From Gammaproteobacteria bacterium (GTDB lineage Bacteria > Pseudomonadota > Gammaproteobacteria > Thiohalomonadales > Thiohalomonadaceae), in NCBI GenBank assembly GCA_015232955.1, contig JADFYS010000162.1, positions 1 through 5,331 on the forward strand: a DNA stretch of 5,331 bases, in the 5' to 3' direction. Shown piece after piece: positions 1-5,331 of the stretch. A program made the position numbers and the translations under genes. The notes under the pieces are model-generated. The model saw only the letters and a list, made by a program, of their open reading frames with translations. It had not been told where the DNA came from and did no database searches. Positions within the stretch are counted from its first letter, which is position 1; the number at the start of each line of letters is the position of its first letter.

Positions 1-2
1 CC

Positions 3-86
3 GTGGTGGCTGCTGCTGGCGAACGCAAACAGTGGATCTGTAGCCCCAACTCCGCTGCCATCACTTACAATTTCCTTTCTTTATGA
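3..86 (+). CDS. Possible 3' end of an unidentified upstream gene (partial)
   Basis: The third + frame is open from the window edge to a TGA at 84-86 and would give 27 C-terminal residues ending in ITYNFLSL. The stop lies 63 bases before the kinase start, a plausible intergenic distance. I do not recognise the protein. Two alternatives cannot be excluded. The first + frame is also open from the edge to a stop near 208, which would overlap the kinase start. A minus-strand reading could start at the CAT complement at 59-61 and run off the edge. Codon composition over so few codons does not separate the three, so this is only a candidate. Confidence 0.3.
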   Translation: MVAAAGERKQWICSPNSAAITYNFLSL

Positions 87-139
87 TGGTGAGGTGTATA
101 GAGAGGAAGCGTTTCAGACTGATTCTACCTCGCGCTTAC

Positions 140-152
140 AGGAAAAACCTTG
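140..152 (+). promoter_or_regulatory. Ribosome binding site and TTG start of the hybrid kinase
   Basis: AGGA at 140-143 is followed by six bases and then TTG at 150-152. The frame has a stop (TGA) at 120-122, and no ATG or GTG lies between that stop and 150. The next Met codon is residue 27, inside the first transmembrane helix, so a start there would destroy the signal anchor. The TTG start is therefore well supported by the sequence. Confidence 0.75.
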
Positions 153-2513
153 CAACAGACCACCATATCCTCAGTACGCCAGACCATCTACCTCTTGGTG
201 TTACTGATCCTGATCTCCCTCACATCGATGTTCACTCTGACCGTCTATTCAGATTGGCAGCACTCGTTTTCACAGGAACAGAGCCGAATTCGCACCCTTG
301 CGACGATCATCGCTAATAACACCACCCAGTTTCTGGAACAGAACCGCGCCGTAATGGAGCGCATTGCCCGGCGTCCCGCCATTCGCGCCATGGATATCAA
401 CGCCTGCGATCCCATATTGGCAGAGTTTCCGGATATGTTTCCTCAGTTCGCCAACCTTGCGACCGTAGATCTCCAGGGAGATGCCCCCTGTTCCGGAGTT
501 CCACAACCCGGAGGCAAACCAGTCTCTGTCGCCAAGGCGGGATGGTTCAAGCAGGCGATGGAAAACCCTCGGTTTTTTGCGGGAGATCCCTTTATCGGTC
601 CCATCACCGGACGCAAGGTCTCGGTACTCATTCAGCCTGTGCGCGACGATGAAGGGGCTCTGTTGGGGCTACTCGGTCTGCCCCTGGATCTAGAGCTTTA
701 CGACCCAAGAGTGCCTGCAGATCAGCTTCCCCCCGGTACCCGTTTCGGAATGCTCAGTAACAGCGGTACTCTTATCTGGCGCAATACCGATCCGGTACAA
801 GAGAACCTTATCGGCAAAAATATTCGCGGGGTTGCGGCAGCGGATCGTATTCTTGAGATCAAAGATGGTGACTTTAAATCTAGCGGTAGTGACGGTATCG
901 AGCGCTACTATGCTGCGGTACCGATCCCCGCTGTCAATTGGGTTGCCTATATCGGGGTCCCCTCGCAATGGGTAGCGGATCGGGTCAAGAGTACCGCGAT
1001 CCAAAACGCCACGGTTGGGGTGGTGGCTGTCTTACTGCTCTTCACCCTCCTCCTCACCCTCATCCGGCGTATCGCCCAGGCGGAACACGACCTCTTTCAT
1101 GCCAAAGAGAAGGCGGAAGAGGCGAGCCGGGCCAAAAGCATTTTTCTCTCCAATATGTCCCATGAGTTGCGAACCCCTCTCAACGCCATCCTCGGTTTTG
1201 CCGAACTGTTACAACGCGACGCCACCATCGCTCCTAAACAGCGAGTAAACCTGGAGACCATCAACCGCAGTGGCCATCACCTCTTGGCTTTAATCAATGA
1301 CATTCTCGAGATCTCCCGTATCGAGGCGGGTAAACTGGTATACAACCCCAAGCCTCTGGATCTGCACCAACTGATCACCAGCCTGATCGATACCATGGCC
1401 CTCCGCGCCCACAACGATGGTCTCGCACTAAGTCTCGACATGGCCCCTGAGCTTCCCCAATATGTCATCACTGACGATGGTAAGCTGCGCCAGATTCTGC
1501 TTAATCTACTCTCCAACGCTATCAAGTACACGCCTCACGGTTCAGTCGCAATGAGCGTCACAACGACCGAGGGCACAAAGGGGGAGAGGCTGCTGACCAT
1601 CACCGTAAGGGATACCGGGGTGGGTATCCCCAAGGATCAGCTCGAGCTTATCTTTACCCCGTTTTTTCAGACTCACCATGGGGTTCAGGTGGGAGAGGGG
1701 ACAGGTTTGGGGCTGGGAATCGCCAAACAGTACACCGAACTCCTCGGAGGAGCGCTATGGGCCGAAAGTGAGGTCGGACACGGCTCCTGCTTCAGCCTGA
1801 AGATCCCCTACACCCTTCCCGCCACCCCTCCACAATCGACCACGCAGCCGCGTAAGGTGATCGCCCTTGCCGAAGGAGAAGCTCACTACCGGATCTTGAT
1901 TGTTGAAGACAAGGTGGACAATCAACGCCTGCTGCGCCAGATGATGGAGTCGGTCGGCTTTGAGGTAGAGGTCGCCACCAATGGTGGCGAAGGGGTCGCC
2001 CTTTTTGAACAGTGGCATCCAGACTTTATCTGGATGGATATGCGGATGCCGGTCATGGACGGGTACGCCGCGACTCGCAAAATCCGCACCCTGCAGGGGG
2101 GAGAGAAGGTGATCATCTGCGCACTCACCGCCTCCGCCTTTGAAGAGGAGCGGGAGTCCATTCTTGCAGCCGGTTGTAACGATATGATAAGGAAGCCGAT
2201 CGTAACCGACAGCCTCTTTGCAACCATGAGGCAACATCTGGGAGTTCAGTTTCGTTATGCCGAGGATGAGCGCGAACAGGCGATCGCCGGCATCAACCGC
2301 CTAGAGAGTGAAGGGGAGAACCCCCTTGCCACCCTGCCGACAGCGCTTCGAGAGCAGATTCATCTCGCCGCGACAGCACTGGATGGAGATCGTCTTCTGC
2401 AACTTGCCGAGCAGATCCAGACCAAGAATCCAAAGGCGGCTGAATACCTCCGCCACACCTGCAGTGAATATCGGTTTGATGATCTCCTCGGGCATGGAGA
2501 GCAAACCTCTTGA
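150..2513 (+). CDS. Membrane-bound hybrid histidine kinase (dCache-like sensor, HisKA, HATPase, REC)
   Basis: This 787-residue sensor kinase is anchored in the inner membrane. A hydrophobic helix at about residues 13-33 and a second at about 287-306 bracket a roughly 250-residue periplasmic region. That region looks like a double Cache domain (AGWFKQAM near 130, GLLGLPLDL near 173, a second lobe from 197 with YYAAVPIPAVNWVAYIGV). It contains only two cysteines, C86 and C114. No HAMP or PAS domain follows; a charged signalling helix (310-330) leads directly into HisKA. Visible motifs are the H box SHELRTPLN with His338, the N box LNLLSNAIKYTP (451-462), the G1 box DTGVGIP (488-494), the F box IFTPFFQ (501-507) and the G2 box GEGTGLGLGIAKQ (515-527). 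A receiver domain spans about 580-698, with acidic E586/D587, acceptor Asp630 in WMDMRMP, Thr660 and Lys682. The tail (about 720-787) is helical, ends in YRFDDLL and has no recognisable HPt histidine. The gene overlaps the following response regulator by four bases, so the two are very likely partners. The ligand is unknown. Confidence 0.95.
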   Translation: MQQTTISSVRQTIYLLVLLILISLTSMFTLTVYSDWQHSFSQEQSRIRTLATIIANNTTQFLEQNRAVMERIARRPAIRAMDINACDPILAEFPDMFPQFANLATVDLQGDAPCSGVPQPGGKPVSVAKAGWFKQAMENPRFFAGDPFIGPITGRKVSVLIQPVRDDEGALLGLLGLPLDLELYDPRVPADQLPPGTRFGMLSNSGTLIWRNTDPVQENLIGKNIRGVAAADRILEIKDGDFKSSGSDGIERYYAAVPIPAVNWVAYIGVPSQWVADRVKSTAIQNATVGVVAVLLLFTLLLTLIRRIAQAEHDLFHAKEKAEEASRAKSIFLSNMSHELRTPLNAILGFAELLQRDATIAPKQRVNLETINRSGHHLLALINDILEISRIEAGKLVYNPKPLDLHQLITSLIDTMALRAHNDGLALSLDMAPELPQYVITDDGKLRQILLNLLSNAIKYTPHGSVAMSVTTTEGTKGERLLTITVRDTGVGIPKDQLELIFTPFFQTHHGVQVGEGTGLGLGIAKQYTELLGGALWAESEVGHGSCFSLKIPYTLPATPPQSTTQPRKVIALAEGEAHYRILIVEDKVDNQRLLRQMMESVGFEVEVATNGGEGVALFEQWHPDFIWMDMRMPVMDGYAATRKIRTLQGGEKVIICALTASAFEEERESILAAGCNDMIRKPIVTDSLFATMRQHLGVQFRYAEDEREQAIAGINRLESEGENPLATLPTALREQIHLAATALDGDRLLQLAEQIQTKNPKAAEYLRHTCSEYRFDDLLGHGEQTS
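2496..2513 (+). promoter_or_regulatory. Ribosome binding site and TTGA stop/start overlap coupling the two genes
   Basis: GGAG at 2496-2499, inside the end of the kinase gene, lies ten bases before TTG at 2510-2512. The TGA stop of the kinase is 2511-2513, so start and stop share TTGA, the TTG version of the familiar ATGA overlap. The regulator's frame has a stop at 2480-2482 and no other start codon before 2510. The next Met (residue 20) would remove the acidic pair of the receiver. This arrangement suggests translational coupling and a fixed kinase-to-regulator ratio (inference). Confidence 0.8.
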
Positions 2514-4816
2514 CTGAACAGCCGATCATCCTCGTCGTAGACGACAACCCCGCCAACCTTCGGGTAATGGAGGGGATCCTTCGCCAAGAGGGGTATCAGG
2601 TACGCTCTGCCCTTGGTGGCAAGTCCGCCTTGCGTGCAGCCGCCACCTTCACTCCGGAGCTGATCCTGCTCGATATCAGGATGCCCGAGATCAACGGCTA
2701 CGAGGTGTGCCGTGAACTGAAAAAAACAGCGCAAACCGCCCATATTCCCATCATCTTTATTAGCGCACTTCAGGACATAGAAGATAAAGTGGCTGCGTTT
2801 CACGCAGGGGGGCAAGATTACATCTCCAAGCCTTTTCAGACGGATGAGGTGATTGCTCGTGTCCGTACCCATGTTGAGCTGTCACAATCACGACGACAGC
2901 TAGCCCACAGCAATCAGCAACTTGAGACTCTGGTGGCACTGCGTACAGAGGCGTTACAGCAGAGCAACCAGCAGCTACAGCAGTCGATGTTGCAAGAGCA
3001 GGCGCTTCGGCAACTCCTCGCCCTCTCTCACCGCTCCCTCTCCTGTAACGAATACCTGCAGCAAGCGCTGGAGTTACTCTCTAACCGCTTTCACTGGCTG
3101 CACAAAGGGCGCAAAGCGGCCATATTTCTCACCCGCGATCGCGGTCATAACAGCGTCATGGAGCTGGTAGCGCAGATCGGCATCTCCCCTCAGCAGCAAC
3201 AGAGCTGCAGTGAGATCCGCTATGGAGAGTGTGTTTGCGGCGTGGCTGCCAGAGATCAGCGGGTGATGAGTGTCGATATGGCAGAGAGCTCCTCTCCCCT
3301 AAAATATCTGGAGAGCCGAGATCGCTGCCGAATCGCCATTCCCATCCTCGCCAACCAGCTCACCCTCGGTGTGCTGATGTACACCGTTGAGGATCCCGGA
3401 GAACTTCCACCCGACATCGTAGATTTTCTGCAACAGGTTGCCAATGTGATCGCCATGAGCGTTGCCCACCACTACGCCGATGATCAGATCGCCTACATGG
3501 CTTTTCACGACAAGTTGACCGGACTGCTCAATCGAACCTCGCTCAACGAACGCCTCACCTTTGAGCTTGAGCGCTGCAGTCGCCATCAAAACGCCCTCGC
3601 CCTCCTCTTCATCGATCTCGACCATTTTAAGCACATCAACGACGCTTTAGGTCACGAAGTGGGCGATTACTATCTTAAAACCATCTCCCAGCGCCTCTCC
3701 ACCTCTCTTCGTATCGGGGATCTGCTCTACCGCTGGGGGAGTGATGAATTTGTCCTTCTCTCCCTGGATCTCGGCTCCAAAACAGAGAAGATTGCGCCCA
3801 CTATCGACCAACTGGTACAGAGTGTCTCAGAGGATATCGCCCGCCCCGTTGCGATAGCCAATGGTCAGGAGCTACAGCTCAACGCCAGTATCGGGATTGC
3901 GATTCACCCGGGCGACGGTGATACCAGCGAAATCTTACTGCAACACGCAGAACTTGCGATGTTCCGCGGCAAACAGGGGGGGCGCAACCGTCACCACTAT
4001 TTCCATACAGAGATGCAGATCGAAGCCGACCAGAGGATGAGTATCGGCCACGATCTGCGGTTATCGCTCGAAAAAGAGAACTTCGAACTCTACTATCAGC
4101 CGCAGATCGATAGCGATGGCAACCTCTCAGGTGCCGAAGCCCTAATCCGCTGGAACCACCCCCAACGGGGGCTGGTGATGCCGGGGGACTTTATCCATCT
4201 GGCGGAGGACTTGGGCTACATCAGCGCCATCGGCGAGTGGGTTATGGCGACTGCCGCTGCCTGTCTCCAGCAGTGTATCCAGCTCTATGGCAAGAGGGGG
4301 CTACCCCTGCTCTCGGTCAATATCAGTGCGCGCCATTTTCATGAAAAGGATTTTGTTCAACGCTGCCTGACCCTTTTAGAGGAGAGTGGCGTATCACCAG
4401 AGCACCTCGAACTGGAGGTCACTGAAAGCCTGCTCCTGACCGATATCCAGGGCGCACAGGCCAAAATTGCCGCACTGCGCAAAGCGGGACTACGCTTTGC
4501 CCTGGATGATTTTGGGACAGGCTACTCATCACTCTCCTACCTCAAGAGTCTGCCTGTACAGAAGATCAAGATCGATCGCTCCTTTGTCACCAATGTCCAT
4601 CAAGACCCACGCAACGCCGCCATTGTCCATACCATTATCAATCTGGCACGAAACCTAGGCATGACCACCATCGCCGAAGGGGTGGAGAGCAGAGCGGAGT
4701 TGGAGTTCCTCCTGGATGCCGGATGTAATCTTATTCAGGGCTACTACTACAGTCGTCCGTTATCAAACGCCGACTTCTATCGTTCGTGGTTAGAGCTTGA
4801 TACGGAAAATTCTTGA
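2510..4816 (+). CDS. Response regulator with REC-GAF-GGDEF-EAL domains, cyclic-di-GMP turnover
   Basis: This 768-residue cytoplasmic protein has no transmembrane segment. REC spans about 5-120: acidic pair D11/D12, acceptor Asp55 in LLDIRMP, Ser85 in the switch position, Lys107 in SKPF. A glutamine-rich coiled coil (about 123-166) links it to a GAF domain (about 168-320) with a GECVCGVAA motif and Cys233, 241, 243 and 273. GGDEF (about 326-500) has DKLTGLLNR, FIDLDHFKHIND (D369, N377, D378) and RWGSDEF (408-414), so the signature is GSDEF. The allosteric I-site RxxD is intact (R401-I-G-D404), exactly five residues before it. EAL (about 508-757) has GAEALIRW (E543), N604 in SVNIS, E636 and E639 in ELEVTES, D666/D667 in DDFGTGYSS, K687 in KIDRSFV, E723 in AEGVE and Q743 in QGYYY. 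From N604 to Q743 the spacing matches that known for active EAL phosphodiesterases such as RocR. Phosphodiesterase activity (c-di-GMP to pGpG) is therefore well supported. Cyclase activity is uncertain. The upstream kinase is the probable phosphodonor. Confidence 0.95.
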   Translation: MTEQPIILVVDDNPANLRVMEGILRQEGYQVRSALGGKSALRAAATFTPELILLDIRMPEINGYEVCRELKKTAQTAHIPIIFISALQDIEDKVAAFHAGGQDYISKPFQTDEVIARVRTHVELSQSRRQLAHSNQQLETLVALRTEALQQSNQQLQQSMLQEQALRQLLALSHRSLSCNEYLQQALELLSNRFHWLHKGRKAAIFLTRDRGHNSVMELVAQIGISPQQQQSCSEIRYGECVCGVAARDQRVMSVDMAESSSPLKYLESRDRCRIAIPILANQLTLGVLMYTVEDPGELPPDIVDFLQQVANVIAMSVAHHYADDQIAYMAFHDKLTGLLNRTSLNERLTFELERCSRHQNALALLFIDLDHFKHINDALGHEVGDYYLKTISQRLSTSLRIGDLLYRWGSDEFVLLSLDLGSKTEKIAPTIDQLVQSVSEDIARPVAIANGQELQLNASIGIAIHPGDGDTSEILLQHAELAMFRGKQGGRNRHHYFHTEMQIEADQRMSIGHDLRLSLEKENFELYYQPQIDSDGNLSGAEALIRWNHPQRGLVMPGDFIHLAEDLGYISAIGEWVMATAAACLQQCIQLYGKRGLPLLSVNISARHFHEKDFVQRCLTLLEESGVSPEHLELEVTESLLLTDIQGAQAKIAALRKAGLRFALDDFGTGYSSLSYLKSLPVQKIKIDRSFVTNVHQDPRNAAIVHTIINLARNLGMTTIAEGVESRAELEFLLDAGCNLIQGYYYSRPLSNADFYRSWLELDTENS

Positions 4817-4912
4817 GTCAAACCGGCAAGATGGTTCGCTTGAGAGCGTCGTGATGAGCTGAGAGAGGTACGCATTCCCACGCAAGGCGTGGGAACGGAG
4901 AAAGACGAAACC
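4817..4912. other. Convergent intergenic gap between the signalling operon and the small minus-strand gene
   Basis: These 96 bases separate two convergent stop codons. Apart from the palindrome at 4875-4895 I see no gene, and no stem followed by a T run on the + strand that would make a standard intrinsic terminator for the operon. How transcription of the operon ends is not visible here. Confidence 0.7.
4875..4895. repeat. REP-like perfect palindrome in the convergent intergenic gap
   Basis: TTCCCACGC (4875-4883) and GCGTGGGAA (4887-4895) are exact reverse complements around the three-base loop AAG. The surroundings (CA before, CGGAG after) and the arms resemble the TTCCCACGC...GCGTGGGAA repeats that I recall as abundant between genes of many gammaproteobacteria, where REP elements are associated with RAYT-type Y1 transposases. 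The match is from memory. No T tract follows on either strand, so it is not a standard terminator, though it could protect mRNA 3' ends from both sides. Confidence 0.7.
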
Positions 4913-5158
4913 CTAAAGTTTGGCGAAACTTGCGTCAAAGTCTCTCGCAGCAGCATCGGTAAAGACAAAACTTTGGCGAATATAGGCGAGCGTCTTTTTC
5001 TCTGTAGCGGTAACGCCCTGACCATCACTGGCCGACTTAAACAGATCCGCTACCTCATCTTTAGAGAGCTTGCCCTCACCGACGCCGGTTGTGTGTTGCT
5101 TCGCCAGATCCAGTAGCTCTTTTTCGTACTTCTCACCATCAATCGTCACATATGCCAT
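4913..5158 (-). CDS. Small conserved-looking soluble protein of unknown function with a degenerate EF-hand-like loop
   Basis: This 81-residue acidic protein has no signal peptide and no membrane helix. It starts at ATG (complement of 5156-5158), preceded by AGGAG with nine-base spacing, and ends at TAG (complement of 4913-4915). The N-terminus (AYVTIDGEKYEKELLDLA) leads to GEGKLSKDEV (27-36), which has the shape of an EF-hand loop. If Gly29 is loop position 6, then Glu28 and Glu35 fit positions 5 and 12, but Thr24 and Val26 occupy the calcium-ligand positions 1 and 3, so calcium binding is doubtful. A second half follows with DGQGVTATEKKTLAYIRQSF and FTDAAARDF. The pattern EKxTLxYIR...(F/W)T(D/E)AA recurs, as I recall, in short bacterial proteins and C-terminal modules of unknown function. 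It converges on the signalling operon and probably is a separate transcription unit. No function can be assigned. Confidence 0.85.
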   Translation of the reverse strand: MAYVTIDGEKYEKELLDLAKQHTTGVGEGKLSKDEVADLFKSASDGQGVTATEKKTLAYIRQSFVFTDAAARDFDASFAKL

Positions 5159-5167
5159 GATTCTGCT

Positions 5168-5172
5168 CTCCT
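5168..5172 (-). promoter_or_regulatory. Ribosome binding site of the small minus-strand gene
   Basis: CTCCT on the + strand reads AGGAG on the minus strand, nine bases before the ATG at 5156-5158. It supports translation of the 81-residue protein from that start and is the strongest Shine-Dalgarno match in the window. Confidence 0.8.
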
Positions 5173-5195
5173 GTTTTTACCCAATCAAGGCAATG

Positions 5196-5204
5196 ATTAT
5201 GCCA
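5196..5204 (-). promoter_or_regulatory. Candidate extended -10 promoter of the small gene
   Basis: On the minus strand this reads TGGCATAAT: a TGn extension followed by CATAAT, one base from the TATAAT consensus. The matching -35 position (5219-5224, minus CTGAAA) is poor, which is usual for extended -10 promoters. A start about seven bases downstream would give a leader of about 30 bases containing the AGGAG site. Prediction by eye only. Confidence 0.45.
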
Positions 5205-5233
5205 TATGATTCACAATATTTCAGCCCCATCTT

Positions 5234-5259
5234 TTGGGTGATATACCCAAGATACTTGG
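5234..5259. repeat. Overlapping short inverted repeats upstream of the small gene
   Basis: TTGGGT (5234-5239) and ACCCAA (5245-5250) form a six-base-arm inverted repeat around GATAT. The right arm is shared with a second inverted repeat, CCAAG (5247-5251) with CTTGG (5255-5259) around ATA. The two stems exclude each other. The first lies some 45-60 bases upstream of the predicted start of the small gene, so it could be an operator. It could equally be the outer end of the repeat element that continues to the right. Confidence 0.5.
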
Positions 5260-5331
5260 AAACAGTGGATTTCAGGGAGTCGAGAAGCGTGGCTATTCAA
5301 GGCATGAAGCCGCATGAATAGTAATTCTATT
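5260..5331. repeat. Inverted-repeat-rich edge, possible left half of a MITE-like or ERIC-like element
   Basis: CTATTCA (5293-5299) and TGAATAG (5315-5321) are perfect seven-base arms, with an inner GGC (5301-5303) and GCC (5309-5311) stem around ATGAA. The second arm can also pair to the right: AATAG (5317-5321) with CTATT (5327-5331) around TAATT, reaching exactly to the window end. No coding frame here is convincing. Together with the ends at 5234-5259, this looks like part of a long imperfect palindrome whose other half lies beyond the window (inference). Confidence 0.4.

Noticed and set aside
82..87. TATGAT, a possible -10 box before the kinase gene
   Set aside because: At a 17-base spacing the -35 position (59-64) reads CATCAC, with little resemblance to the consensus, and TTACAA at 65-70 is only 11 bases away. 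The operon promoter may lie here or upstream of the window.
83..316. 77-codon + frame starting with ATG at 83
   Set aside because: It overlaps the kinase start and transmembrane region in another frame, has no good RBS and its product shows no domain; the kinase frame carries clear motifs.
1755..2237. 160-codon minus-strand frame opposite the kinase HATPase/REC region
   Set aside because: Its translation is rich in His, Gly and Pro with no recognisable motif, and the + strand reading is an unmistakable kinase and receiver. It is a shadow of GC-rich coding DNA.
2360..2872. 170-codon minus-strand frame spanning the junction of the two genes
   Set aside because: It lies opposite conserved coding sequence in both genes, and the product has no domain-like features.
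2885..3010. CAGCA-rich repeats between REC and GAF
   Set aside because: They reflect Gln codons of a coiled-coil linker (QQLxxL-type heptads) in frame, not a nucleotide repeat element.
4875..4895. Palindrome as an intrinsic terminator of the operon
   Set aside because: The stem is strong, but ACGGAGAAAG follows on the + strand and the minus side also lacks a T run, so it does not meet the usual terminator pattern.
5070..5321. 83-codon + frame overlapping the small gene's start and the right edge
   Set aside because: It runs antisense to the well-supported 81-residue gene and through the repeat-rich edge; no RBS or protein motif supports it.

Overview
The window carries a two-gene signalling operon on the + strand and a small convergent gene on the - strand. 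GC-rich coding DNA, the hybrid-kinase/cyclic-di-GMP architecture and a GTGGGAA-type REP-like palindrome suggest a free-living or symbiotic gammaproteobacterium, possibly of the sulfur-oxidiser or Thiotrichales/Chromatiales type. That placement is inference from style; no taxonomic marker is present.

Layout. Positions 1-149 are the left edge, with at most the last codons of an unidentified upstream gene and then the leader of the operon. Positions 150-2513 encode a 787-residue membrane-bound hybrid histidine kinase: TM, dCache-like periplasmic sensor, TM, signalling helix, HisKA, HATPase, REC and a short helical tail. It overlaps by four bases (TTGA) the next gene, 2510-4816, which encodes a 768-residue response regulator with REC, coiled coil, GAF, GGDEF and EAL domains. 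Both genes must start at TTG, because in-frame stops lie just upstream and no other usable start precedes the conserved domain cores. Positions 4817-4912 form a short convergent intergenic gap holding a perfect 9-bp-arm palindrome that resembles the REP elements of many gammaproteobacteria. Positions 4913-5158 (- strand) encode an 81-residue soluble protein of unknown function with a degenerate EF-hand-like loop. Its leader and a probable extended -10 promoter lie at 5159-5204. Positions 5234-5331 contain no gene but are rich in inverted repeats and look like the left part of a repeat or MITE-like element that continues past the window.

How the genes work together (inference). The kinase senses an extracytoplasmic ligand through its Cache region, autophosphorylates on His338, and passes the phosphoryl group to its own REC (Asp630) and/or to REC Asp55 of the translationally coupled regulator. 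The output is a change in cyclic-di-GMP. The EAL domain keeps every catalytic residue I can place, while the GGDEF signature is altered to GSDEF but has an intact RxxD inhibitory site. The likeliest net output is therefore phosphodiesterase activity, with the GGDEF domain either regulatory or a weakened cyclase. This is a common kind of signalling module with a few unusual details; I see no clear sign of a wholly new system.
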